From Ectothiorhodospiraceae bacterium 2226 (GTDB taxonomy: Bacteria > Pseudomonadota > Gammaproteobacteria > GCA-013348725), in NCBI GenBank assembly GCA_013348725.1, contig CP054689.1, positions 1 through 64,000 on the forward strand: a DNA stretch of 64,000 bases, written 5' to 3'. Shown in pieces: positions 34,736-43,035 of the stretch; position 1 is the first letter of the stretch; every line of letters begins with the position of its first letter. Below the pieces are notes generated by a model that saw only the letters and a list, made by a program, of their open reading frames with translations, had not been told where the DNA came from and searched no databases. The position numbers and the translations under genes are program-made.

Positions 34736-35007
34736 TGGATCTGCTGGTTCCCCTGCTCATCGCCGTGGCCTGTATGGCAGCCGCGATCTACGCCCACCTG
34801 CGCATCCCCCATCACGCCCCCGGTCAGGGGTGGGGCGCACGCCTGATCCTGGTCGTTACCGGCGTCGCGTTCGGCTATGTCATGGCGGCGCACTATCTGC
34901 CAGCCGAGGGCCTGCGCTTCTGGCTGGTGTTCCTGTCCGGCTTCGGCGTGGTCCACGTGCCGGCGGCGGCCATCCTGTTCATCAAGCGCCAGCGCGCTCG
35001 CGTCTGA
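34735..35007 (+). CDS. Small three-helix membrane protein, unrecognised
   Basis: Protein of 90 aa from ATG 34735; a GTG nine bases earlier is an alternative. Three hydrophobic segments are visible: residues 1-21, about 38-54 and about 64-83, with short charged loops and a KRQRARV tail. No family was recognised. It lies between mnmA and hflD, which are adjacent in E. coli, so it is an insertion in a conserved pair. Translation may depend on the upstream 12-codon frame. Confidence 0.6.
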   Translation: MDLLVPLLIAVACMAAAIYAHLRIPHHAPGQGWGARLILVVTGVAFGYVMAAHYLPAEGLRFWLVFLSGFGVVHVPAAAILFIKRQRARV

Positions 35008-35122
35008 GGCTTAACCCGGTCGTTTCCTCCGCCCTTTCTTCCCGCCGGTTTCCGCCGGGCCGTTTCCTCCATCCGGCGCGACCCGATACCATAAGCGCCT
35101 TTTGAGGCGCGACGAGATACAC

Positions 35123-35755
35123 ATGGCGACGCATCCCTACCGTAACCGCACCCTCGCCCTGGCGGGCGTCTTCGAGGCGGTGCAACTGGTCCAACAGGTG
35201 GCCCGGCGCGGCATGACCGACAGCGCGGCGCTCGAGCGCGTGCTGCACACCCTGTTCGAACTCAATCCGCCGGAGGATGTGGCGCTGGTGTATGGCGGCG
35301 TCGGGGCGCTGCAACAGGGTCTGTGCGGCCTCGTCGATCAGCTTCAAGGCCGCAAGGACGCCGAGGCCATGGAGGTGACGCGTTACGCGATCAGCGTGGT
35401 GCACCTGGAGCGGCGCCTGGCGAAGCAGCCGGCCATGCTGGCGCGCATCGCCGAGGGGCTCGAGGCGGCGCGTGGGCAAGCCAATCACTTCGGCCTCACG
35501 CATGCCAACGTGCTCGCCAACCTCGCCAGCATCTATAGCGACACGGTCAGCCAACTGACACCGCGCGTGATGGTGAGCGGGGAACACGGGCACCTACAGC
35601 ATCCCGACAACGTGAACAAGGTGCGCGCACTGCTGTTGGCTGCGATGCGCTCGGCGGTGCTGTGGCGTCAGTGCGGCGGGCGTCGCTGGCAGCTCATCTT
35701 CCGCCGCGGCGAGTACGTGCAACAGGCCCGACAACTACTCACCCCCACCGCCTGA
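35123..35755 (+). CDS. hflD: High-frequency lysogenization protein HflD homolog
   Basis: Protein of 210 aa, all alpha. NRTLALAGVFEAVQLVQQVAR opens the protein and LASIYSDTVSQLTPRVMVSGEHGHLQ marks the family core; LLLAAMRSAVLWRQCGG is near the C-terminus. In E. coli HflD is a membrane-associated factor that affects lambda CII; its normal cellular role is not well known. The position after mnmA matches the E. coli order. An in-frame ATG seven codons upstream is less likely than MATHPYRN. Confidence 0.92.
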   Translation: MATHPYRNRTLALAGVFEAVQLVQQVARRGMTDSAALERVLHTLFELNPPEDVALVYGGVGALQQGLCGLVDQLQGRKDAEAMEVTRYAISVVHLERRLAKQPAMLARIAEGLEAARGQANHFGLTHANVLANLASIYSDTVSQLTPRVMVSGEHGHLQHPDNVNKVRALLLAAMRSAVLWRQCGGRRWQLIFRRGEYVQQARQLLTPTA

Positions 35756-35814
35756 GACCTCTGCCGCTGCCCAGCGCCAAACGTCGCCTTCCGGCGACAA
35801 CTCGGCGCGCGGGC

Positions 35815-35844
35815 AAAAAAAAAGCGCGGCGAGGGGCGCCGCGC
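35815..35844 (-). terminator. Intrinsic terminator of the EF-hand gene
   Basis: GCGCGGCG (35824-35831) pairs with CGCCGCGC (35837-35844), with a five-base loop. Nine A residues to the left become a U-tract for minus-strand transcription. It lies about 60 bp beyond the EF-hand stop codon and also close to the hflD end. Confidence 0.85.
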
Positions 35845-35905
35845 AAAGTTCACCCAGGGGGGGTGAGGGAGGAACGTAATTCTTTAGATCGAGTTCGGCA
35901 GTGCC

Positions 35906-36385
35906 TTACAGGCCGCCACCGCCCATGCCGGGCTCGCCGCCGGGCTCACCGCCAGGCTCCGTGCCGGGCTCACCGCCGACGCCGGGGTCATCCATGCCAG
36001 GGGTGGTCGGCTCCTCGCCCACGCCGGGCGCGGCGCCATCCTGCTCTTCCATGAACTGCGCGAACTCGGACTCGTCGATCACGCCGTCCTGATTGCGGTC
36101 GATCTCATCGAACTGCTGAGACAGTTGCGGATCGGCCTGAGCCTCTTCGCGGGTGATCTCTCCCGTGCCGGCCTGATCCAGCTGCTCAAAGCGGTCGCGG
36201 TCCTCCCCGGTCAGCTCAGCGGTCCCCTCGCCGTTCATGCCGACGCCGGGCTCCGCCATGCCGGGCTGATCCATGCCAGCCCCCGCACCTGCGCCCGGAT
36301 CTTCGCCGCCCATGCCCGCCGCCATCGAAGCGCCGGAAAACATCGAGAGCGCCAGTACCAGCGCAGCCTTGTCCTTAAATGCCAT
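35906..36385 (-). CDS. Secreted EF-hand protein with Gly/Pro/Glu-rich tail
   Basis: Protein of 159 aa from ATG 36385 with AAGGAGG ahead. Residues 1-23 form a signal peptide ending ASMAA. Two EF-hand loops follow: a degenerate one (DQAGTGEITREE, about 70-81) and a canonical calcium loop (DRNQDGVIDESE, about 96-107). Both flanks are low-complexity: GMGGEDPGAGAGAGMDQPG before and PGTEPGGEPGGEPGMGGGG at the end. It is probably periplasmic or outer-surface and calcium-binding. No defined family beyond EF-hand was recognised. It is monocistronic, with its own terminator. Confidence 0.8.
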   Translation of the reverse strand: MAFKDKAALVLALSMFSGASMAAGMGGEDPGAGAGAGMDQPGMAEPGVGMNGEGTAELTGEDRDRFEQLDQAGTGEITREEAQADPQLSQQFDEIDRNQDGVIDESEFAQFMEEQDGAAPGVGEEPTTPGMDDPGVGGEPGTEPGGEPGGEPGMGGGGL

Positions 36386-36844
36386 GTTCGTGCCTCCTTG
36401 AATTTCTGTAGTCGTAAATCGTGGGCCTTCTTGGCCGACGTGGTCAGGAGAGCAATCGCCGTGCCAGTACGAACATCGAGCCGGGAAGTCAATCACATAG
36501 AGCACACTCACGGGATTGGGCGCCCGCCAGAGCGTGGCGGCGGCGCGGATTTCGTCGCCGCCACGCAACATCTACCGCTTTCCCGACCGCGCGGCCTGCG
36601 CCCCTGCCCAGCGGCGACGCCCGTCGGTCGGTTGTCAATGTGCGCCGCACCCCCATATGCGCCTAAGTCCGCGATTGAGTGCGATATCGACCGCGCGACG
36701 TATCCTGCAGCCCGGCTCTTCCCAACCCTGCGGAGCGTCCCGGGATCACGACACCGCGCGCGCCCCGCAGCGCCGCGACACCCGTCAACTACCGCGGCAT
36801 TGGCGTAGGCGCTAAACTACGCCGTTTTCCCGCATCGGCACCGC
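36386..36844. other. Intergenic region between the EF-hand gene and mfd
   Basis: 459 bp without a supportable gene. It must contain the divergent promoters of the EF-hand gene and mfd. Just before mfd, GGCGTA (36802-36807) and TACGCC (36818-36823) followed by GTTTT form a small hairpin. I see no RNA gene here. Confidence 0.6.
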
Positions 36845-39800
36845 ATGGACGACAACGACCCCACCACCCTCGCGCCCCAACTGCCGCGCGCCCCCGGCGA
36901 CGTTGTTCGTTGGGGGCAGCTGTATGGCAGCGCGGCGGCACTCGCCCTGGCCGAGGCGGCCCGCCGACTCGCCGCGCCCCTGCTGGTTATCGCGCCGGAT
37001 GCCGCGGCCGCCCAGAGCCTGGAGCAGGAGGTACGCTTCTATGCCGGCGACTGCTGCCCCACGCTCGCCTTTCCGGACTGGGAGACGCTGCCCTACGACG
37101 TGTTCTCGCCGCACCAGGACATCATCTCGGAGCGGCTCGCGACGCTATACCGCCTGCCGACGCTGACGCGCGGTCTGCTGGTCATTCCCGTCTCCACGCT
37201 TATGCAGCGCCTGCCGCCGCGCCAGTACCTCGAGGCGCACAGCCTGGTGCTGGACGTGGGTCAGCGCCTCGACCTGGAGGACTTGCGCCAGCGGCTGGAG
37301 AACAGCGGCTACCGCTGTGTCTCGCAGGTCATGGAACACGGCGAGTTCGCCGTGCGCGGCAGCCTGATCGATCTGTACCCGATGGGCGCGCCCCTGCCCT
37401 ACCGCATTGAGCTGTTCGACGACGAGGTGGAAACCCTGCGCACCTTCGACCCGGAGACGCAGCGCTCGGCCGACAAGGTCACGCAGGCTCGGCTGTTGCC
37501 GGCGCGGGAGTTCCCCCTGGACGAGGGGGCCATCAACCGCTTCCGGGCCGCCTACCGCACCCGCTTCGAAGGCGATCCCCAGCGGTCTCTTATTTATAGG
37601 GAGGTAAGTCAGGGCAACGCGCCGGCGGGTATCGAGTACTACCTACCGCTGTTCTTCGATGCCACCGCCACCTTGTTCGACTACCTGCCGACCGGGACGG
37701 TCGCGGTCACGGTCGAGGACGTGCATGGGGCGGCCGAAACCTACTGGGAGGAGATCGCCCACCGGTACGAGCAGCGCCGCCACGACACCCAACGCCCGCT
37801 GTTGCCGCCGCTGGACATGTTTCTGCCGACCGATCAGTTGTTCGGCGCGCTGCGCGCGTTCGCGCGCGTCGAATCGCAGCGCTTCGAGCAGGCTGCCGGT
37901 GCCGGACGCAGTAATCTCGCCACCCAGCACCCCCCGCCGCTGGCCATCGATGCGCGCGCCACCCGGCCGGCCGCGCGATTGCAGAGCTTCCTCGCGGAGT
38001 TCCCCGGTCGCGTCCTGTTCGCCGCAGAGACAGCGGGCCGGCGCGAAAGCCTGCTGGAACTGCTGCGCGGGATCGACGTGACGCCGACCCTCGTCGAGGA
38101 TTGGCGCGCGTTTGCCACGGGGGACGCGCACTGCGCCATTACCGTCGCCCCGCTGGAACAGGGCCTGGTGCTCGAGCATCCGCCCATTGCGGTGGTGACC
38201 GAGGCGCAGTTGTTCGGCGAACGGGTGCTACAACGTCGGCGCCGGCGCGGCCGCTCACGCGACAGCGAGCAGGTGGTGCGCAGCCTGGCCGAGCTGACCG
38301 AAGGCGCGCCGGTCGTGCACGAGGATCACGGCGTCGGCCGCTACCTGGGCCTCCAGACCTTGGACGTCGGCGGCGTCACCACCGAGTTTCTGACGCTGGA
38401 GTATGCGGGCGGCGACAAGCTGTACGTGCCGGTGTCCTCGCTGCACCTCATCAGTCGCTATGCGGGGGCGGCGCCGGAGAGCGCGCCGCTGCACAAGCTC
38501 GGCAGCGGCCAATGGGAAAAGGCCAAGCGCCGTGCATCGGAGCGCGTGCGCGACGTGGCCGCCGAACTGCTGGACATCTACGCCCGCCGGGCGGCGCGCC
38601 AGGGGCATGCGGCCAAGCTGGACGACGGGCAGTACGCCGCCTTCGCCGCCGGCTTCCCCTTCGAAGAGACCCCCGACCAACAGGCGGCCATCGATGCGGT
38701 GCTGGAGGACATGCGCGCGCCGCGTCCGATGGACCGCCTGGTGTGCGGCGACGTGGGCTTCGGCAAGACCGAAGTGGCGATGCGCGCGGCGTTCGTCGCC
38801 GTGCAGGACGGGCGCCAGGTGGCGGTGTTGGTGCCGACCACCCTGCTCGTCCAGCAACATACCCAGACCTTCCGCGACCGCTTCGCGGACTGGCCGGTGC
38901 GCGTGGAAGGGCTGTCGCGATTTCGCTCCAAGAAGGAACAGGAGGCGGTGGTCAGTGCCGTCACCGACGGTACGGTGGACATCGTCATCGGTACCCACAA
39001 GCTCCTGCAGGAGGACATCCGCTTCAAGCGCCTGGGGCTGGTGATCATCGACGAGGAGCACCGCTTCGGGGTGCGCCAGAAGGAGCGCTTCAAGTCGCTG
39101 CGTGCCGAGGTGGACGTGCTTACGCTGACCGCCACCCCGATCCCGCGCACCCTCAACATGGCGCTGGCCAGCCTGCGCGACCTGTCGGTCATCGCCACCG
39201 CGCCCGCGCGCCGGCTGGCGGTGAAGACCTTCGTGCACGAGTGGAACGACAACCTGATCCAGGAGGCCTGTCTGCGCGAGGTCAAGCGCGGCGGCCAAGT
39301 GTACTTCCTGCACAACGACGTGGAGACCATCGAACGCCAGGCGCGCGAGCTCGAGGCGCTGGTGCCGCAGGCGCGGGTGGCGGTGGCCCATGGGCAGATG
39401 CGCGAGCGCGAACTCGAGCGCGTGATGTCGGACTTCTATCACCACCGCTACAACGTGCTGGTGTGCACCACCATCATCGAGACCGGCATCGACGTGCCCT
39501 CCGCCAACACCATCGTCATCAACCGGGCCGACCGCTTCGGCCTCGCCCAGCTTTACCAGCTGCGCGGGCGCGTCGGCCGCTCGCACCACCGCGCCTACGC
39601 CTACTTGGTGGTCCCGCCGCAAAAGCGCATGACGCCGGACGCCGTGAAGCGCCTGGAGGCCATCGAGGCCATCGAGGAACTCGGCACCGGCTTCACCCTG
39701 GCGACACACGACCTGGAGATCCGCGGCGCCGGCGAGTTGCTCGGCGACGAGCAGAGCGGGCAGATGCACGAGATCGGTTTCAACCTGTACAGCGAGCTGC

Positions 39801-40312
39801 TCGAGCGCGCGGTGCAGGCCCTCAAGGCCGGTCGCCAGCCCGAGCTCGACCGCCCCTTGGACCACGGCGCGGAGATCGATCTGCACCTGCCGGCGCTGAT
39901 CCCCGAGGACTACCTGCCGGACGTGCATACCCGCCTGGTGATGTACAAGCGTATCGCCAGCGCCAAGGACGCCGACGAGTTGCGCGAGCTGCAGGTGGAG
40001 ATGATCGACCGCTTCGGTCTGCTGCCGGATCCGACCCGGCGCCTGTTCGAGGTCACCCAGCTGAAGTTGAAGGCGACGCCGCTCGGTATCGAAAAGATCG
40101 ACGTGGGCCCGCAAGGGGGCCGCGTGCTGTTCCGCGACGAGCCGAACGTGGACCCGGTCGCCATCATCAACCTGATCCAGGGGCAACCGAAGATCTACAA
40201 GCTCGACGGCGGCAACAAGCTCCGCCTGGTGGCGCCGCTGCCCGATGCCGAGGCGCGTATTCGCGCGCTGGACGACCTCCTTCAGACCCTGGGCGCGCGC
40301 GATGCGGCCTGA
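36845..40312 (+). CDS. mfd: Transcription-repair coupling factor Mfd
   Basis: Protein of 1155 aa, full length. Mfd removes stalled RNA polymerase and recruits UvrA. The N-terminal UvrB-like domains are followed by the RNAP-interacting domain (about residues 480-550, VHEDHGVGRYLGLQ). The RecG-like translocase has Walker A DVGFGKTEVAMRAAF near 635 and the DEEHRFG box near 734, then TATPIPRTLNMA and QLRGRVGRS. The C-terminal TRCF domain contains LPALIPEDYLPDVHTRLVMYKR. Confidence 0.97.
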   Translation: MDDNDPTTLAPQLPRAPGDVVRWGQLYGSAAALALAEAARRLAAPLLVIAPDAAAAQSLEQEVRFYAGDCCPTLAFPDWETLPYDVFSPHQDIISERLATLYRLPTLTRGLLVIPVSTLMQRLPPRQYLEAHSLVLDVGQRLDLEDLRQRLENSGYRCVSQVMEHGEFAVRGSLIDLYPMGAPLPYRIELFDDEVETLRTFDPETQRSADKVTQARLLPAREFPLDEGAINRFRAAYRTRFEGDPQRSLIYREVSQGNAPAGIEYYLPLFFDATATLFDYLPTGTVAVTVEDVHGAAETYWEEIAHRYEQRRHDTQRPLLPPLDMFLPTDQLFGALRAFARVESQRFEQAAGAGRSNLATQHPPPLAIDARATRPAARLQSFLAEFPGRVLFAAETAGRRESLLELLRGIDVTPTLVEDWRAFATGDAHCAITVAPLEQGLVLEHPPIAVVTEAQLFGERVLQRRRRRGRSRDSEQVVRSLAELTEGAPVVHEDHGVGRYLGLQTLDVGGVTTEFLTLEYAGGDKLYVPVSSLHLISRYAGAAPESAPLHKLGSGQWEKAKRRASERVRDVAAELLDIYARRAARQGHAAKLDDGQYAAFAAGFPFEETPDQQAAIDAVLEDMRAPRPMDRLVCGDVGFGKTEVAMRAAFVAVQDGRQVAVLVPTTLLVQQHTQTFRDRFADWPVRVEGLSRFRSKKEQEAVVSAVTDGTVDIVIGTHKLLQEDIRFKRLGLVIIDEEHRFGVRQKERFKSLRAEVDVLTLTATPIPRTLNMALASLRDLSVIATAPARRLAVKTFVHEWNDNLIQEACLREVKRGGQVYFLHNDVETIERQARELEALVPQARVAVAHGQMRERELERVMSDFYHHRYNVLVCTTIIETGIDVPSANTIVINRADRFGLAQLYQLRGRVGRSHHRAYAYLVVPPQKRMTPDAVKRLEAIEAIEELGTGFTLATHDLEIRGAGELLGDEQSGQMHEIGFNLYSELLERAVQALKAGRQPELDRPLDHGAEIDLHLPALIPEDYLPDVHTRLVMYKRIASAKDADELRELQVEMIDRFGLLPDPTRRLFEVTQLKLKATPLGIEKIDVGPQGGRVLFRDEPNVDPVAIINLIQGQPKIYKLDGGNKLRLVAPLPDAEARIRALDDLLQTLGARDAA

Positions 40313-40430
40313 CGAGCGGGTGAAGAACGGCCCGCTCCCGCTGGGCCCGCGCGGGCGCCTTTGCGGACGCCTGTCGCGGCGCCGGGCCGGGACCGCGTGG
40401 TATAGTCCGCTGCAGCGAGAGGAGGCAAGC

Positions 40431-41129
40431 GTGAAGCGATCAATGGGGCGGATGCTGGTGGGCTTGGTACTACTGCTGATGGCGCCGGGCCTGATGGCAC
40501 AGCAGTCACCGACCTGGTACACCGTCGAGGTCATCGTGTTCGAGCGCACCGTCGGGGCTCAGGCGCCCGGCGAGGTCTGGCCGCCGCTCGACTCGGTGCC
40601 GGCGGTGGACGCCGCGACTCCGCTGCTGCCCCCGTTCCGGGGCTCGCTGGCGCAAGTGCCGTTCCGTCTCCTGCCGGAAGGTGAACTGCGCCTCGCCGAG
40701 GCCGCCCGTGGTCTGGGGGCCTCGCCGGCCTACAACGTGCTACGCCACCTGGCGTGGCGCCAACCCGGGCTGGACGCCGAGGAAGCGGTCGCTGTGCGGC
40801 TGGCCCCGCGCGGCGGGGAAGCGCTGTTGGCGGATCGGCTGTTGCGCCACGAGGCGGGGCTGGCGACCGGGGAAGCGGATGTCGAGGGCGTGCTGCGCCT
40901 GGTGCTGTCGCGCTTCTTGCACATCGAAGCCGACCTGCTCTATTACCGCCCGCAGCCGCGCCCGCAAGCGGCCGTGTTCGAGCAGGACGAGGAAGAACTC
41001 ACCCCCAGCCTCGCCGCGTTCCGCATGATCGAGTCGCGGCGGATGCGCAGCGGCGAGATTCACTATCTCGATCACCCCTTGTTCGGGGTCATCGTCAGCG
41101 TGCAGCGCTACACGCCGCCGCGCAGCTAA
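40431..41129 (+). CDS. CsiV-family periplasmic protein
   Basis: Protein of 232 aa from GTG 40431, with GAGAGGAGG six bases ahead. A signal peptide ends at APGLMAQ (about residue 23). TWYTVEVIVFERT directly after it and HYLDHPLFGVIVSVQRY at the C-terminus match the CsiV family, which in Vibrio binds peptidoglycan and helps LpoA. No lpoA is nearby, so the same role is inferred only. TATAGT about 25 bp upstream could be the -10 box. It follows mfd, a common location for this gene. Confidence 0.82.
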   Translation: MKRSMGRMLVGLVLLLMAPGLMAQQSPTWYTVEVIVFERTVGAQAPGEVWPPLDSVPAVDAATPLLPPFRGSLAQVPFRLLPEGELRLAEAARGLGASPAYNVLRHLAWRQPGLDAEEAVAVRLAPRGGEALLADRLLRHEAGLATGEADVEGVLRLVLSRFLHIEADLLYYRPQPRPQAAVFEQDEEELTPSLAAFRMIESRRMRSGEIHYLDHPLFGVIVSVQRYTPPRS

Positions 41130-41163
41130 GCAACCGCAGTCACACGCGCGGCACGACGCCGCC

Positions 41164-41919
41164 TCACATGCGAGGAATAAGTGCGCCGAGCAGGCTGCGG
41201 ACCTCTTCCATGCCGCGCTTCAGGTAGCGGTCGATCTCTTCCATGGTGATCTCCCCCTCCCCCTTGCCGGCCGCCCAGTTGGCGACCACGGCACAGGACG
41301 CATAGCAGAGGTTCAATTCGCGTGCGAGCGCCGCTTCCGGCATGCCCGTCATGCCGACCATGTCGCAACCGTTACGTTCCAGGCGCACGATCTCAGCGGC
41401 GGTTTCGAGGCGCGGCCCCTGCGTAGCGCCATAGGTGCCTCCCTCCACCACCGCGAGCTCCGCCGCCTGCGCGGCCGCGACCAGCTGGCGCCGCAGGGCC
41501 TCGCAGTAAGGCTGCGTGAAGTCGATGTGCGTGACCGAGGTCAGGCCCTCGTCGAAATAGGTCTGCACCCGCGACCAGGTGTAGTCAATGATCTGATCGG
41601 GAAACACCAGCGTACCGGGCACCATGTCCGCGCGAATGCCGCCCACCGCGTTGACCGCCAGCACGTTGCCCACGCCGGTCTCCTTGAGGGCCCAGATGTT
41701 GGCGCGGTAGTTGATCTTGTGCGGCGGGATGGTATGGCCGTAACCGTGGCGCGCGAGGAATACCACATTGCGGCCGCACAGCGTGCCGTGCGTGACCGGG
41801 CCGGACGGTTCGCCGTATGGGGTGTGGATCATCTCTCGCCGGGTGATCTCCAACGCGTTGATCGAGGTCAGTCCCGTGCCGCCGATGATGGCGAGTTCCG
41901 GCCGTTCGTCCTTGCTCAT
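41164..41919 (-). CDS. S-methyl-5'-thioinosine phosphorylase (MTAP/PNP family)
   Basis: Protein of 251 aa. AIIGGTGLTSI, RHGYGHTIPPHKINYRANIWAL and VVEGGTYGATQGPRLETAAEI identify the purine nucleoside phosphorylase/MTAP family. In Pseudomonas the homolog next to nagZ is an S-methyl-5'-thioinosine phosphorylase, so methionine salvage with prior deamination is the likely role. MTAP activity cannot be excluded by eye. The start overlaps the phosphoribosyltransferase stop by 4 bp. Confidence 0.85.
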   Translation of the reverse strand: MSKDERPELAIIGGTGLTSINALEITRREMIHTPYGEPSGPVTHGTLCGRNVVFLARHGYGHTIPPHKINYRANIWALKETGVGNVLAVNAVGGIRADMVPGTLVFPDQIIDYTWSRVQTYFDEGLTSVTHIDFTQPYCEALRRQLVAAAQAAELAVVEGGTYGATQGPRLETAAEIVRLERNGCDMVGMTGMPEAALARELNLCYASCAVVANWAAGKGEGEITMEEIDRYLKRGMEEVRSLLGALIPRM

Positions 41920-42473
41920 TCGTGGTCCTCGTGTACGGCATAAATGCCCGGCACGTTGCGCAGGTAGCCCTTGTAATCCATGCCGTAGCCGAACAAATAG
42001 CGATCCTCGGTTTCCAGGCCGACGAAGTCGGCGGCGCGCGGGTGCTTGCCCTCGCGTCGCTTGTTGATCAGCACGGCGCTGTAGACTTCGCGCGCGCCGG
42101 CGCGCTCGCAGGCCTCCAGGATAGCCGCCAGGGTGATGCCCGCGTCGTGGATGTCATCCACCACCAGCACCACCCGATCCTGCAGCGAATTCGTGGGACG
42201 CACGCGCCAGTCCAACTCGCCGCCGCGGGTGCGGTGGCCGTAGCGCGTGGCGTGGATATAGTCGACCTGCAACGGGAAGTGCAGGCGGGTAAGAAGATGG
42301 CCGGCGGGAATTACGCCGCCGGCCATGACGCACAGTATCAGTGGATCCCGCTCTCCGAGACGAGCGGTGATTTCCGCCGCCAGACGGTCGAACGCGCGCT
42401 CGACCTGCGCCTGCTCGTAGAGACAGTCGGCGGCCTCGTAGACCGCCCACGCCTGCTGTGCGCTGACTGCCAT
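41916..42473 (-). CDS. Hypoxanthine-guanine phosphoribosyltransferase-type enzyme
   Basis: Protein of 185 aa. The PRPP-binding motif VVLVVDDIHDAGITL lies at about residues 95-110, and LILCVMAGGVIPAGHLLTRL and VDYIHATRYG are typical of type I phosphoribosyltransferases acting on hypoxanthine or guanine. It can use the hypoxanthine released by the phosphorylase encoded next, so the two genes make a short salvage route to IMP. The ATG is 10 bp after the DsrE-family gene. Confidence 0.87.
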   Translation of the reverse strand: MAVSAQQAWAVYEAADCLYEQAQVERAFDRLAAEITARLGERDPLILCVMAGGVIPAGHLLTRLHFPLQVDYIHATRYGHRTRGGELDWRVRPTNSLQDRVVLVVDDIHDAGITLAAILEACERAGAREVYSAVLINKRREGKHPRAADFVGLETEDRYLFGYGMDYKGYLRNVPGIYAVHEDHE

Positions 42474-42483
42474 GCCGAACGAC

Positions 42484-42852
42484 TTAGTAGGTGAAGGTCA
42501 CCGTGTCGTCGTCCATCGCCTGGCTGATGACGTACGCGCCGCCGACGGTCTCGTCGATCTCGGGGATCAGGTCGTCGCCCCACAGATCCAAGGTCGGGGT
42601 GCAGACCTTGAACACCACGCCGGCTTCGTGCGCGTCCTTGATGAAGTCGTACACGCTCTTCGGGCTGCCTTCTTGCACGAACAGGTTCTCGGCCACGCCC
42701 TTCTTGGCGAGCTCACCGGCGCGGCCGGTCATGATCACTTCGACATCGAATTCCATCGCCGCGGCAACCGTCGCCTGGAAGAACGGCGCACCCAGCTCGG
42801 AACCGTTCTTGGGGTCCGTGTTCACCATCACAATCATCAGCTTATCAGCCAT
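42484..42852 (-). CDS. DsrE/DsrF-like family protein
   Basis: Protein of 122 aa. KLMIVMVNTDPKNGSELGAPFFQA, VEVIMTGRAGELAKKG and FKVCTPTLDLWGDDLI fit the small DsrE-like fold known from sulfur-relay and peroxiredoxin-like proteins. One cysteine is visible in KVCTP. True DsrE/TusD sulfur carriers use a conserved Cys, and I cannot confirm equivalence. The acidic C-terminus (AMDDDTVTFTY) is short. It leads the salvage operon with a good promoter. Function is unknown. Confidence 0.72.
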   Translation of the reverse strand: MADKLMIVMVNTDPKNGSELGAPFFQATVAAAMEFDVEVIMTGRAGELAKKGVAENLFVQEGSPKSVYDFIKDAHEAGVVFKVCTPTLDLWGDDLIPEIDETVGGAYVISQAMDDDTVTFTY

Positions 42853-42917
42853 CTTTCGTCTCCAGGTTTGGGTATTAGATGCGGGGTGGCCGCGCGCTGG
42901 GCCGCTGAAAGCGGTCG

Positions 42918-42946
42918 ATTATAGGCCTGCCGGCCGTCGGCGCCAA
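42918..42946 (-). promoter_or_regulatory. Sigma-70-type promoter for the DsrE-hpt-mtiP operon
   Basis: Read on the minus strand, TTGGCG (42946-42941) and a perfect TATAAT (42923-42918) are 17 bp apart. The start codon of the first gene lies about 65 bp downstream. Confidence 0.65.
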
Positions 42947-43035
42947 GATCATCATTTTAAAATACGGTAATAAAGCCAGACACACCCTCCGACGTGGCAT
43001 TGCCGGGCACGCGCCAACGCATCGCGCCGGAGACC

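Noticed and set aside
38255-40549. Minus-strand frame of 764 codons opposite mfd
   Set aside because: Antisense shadow of mfd; no recognisable domain and no ribosome site.
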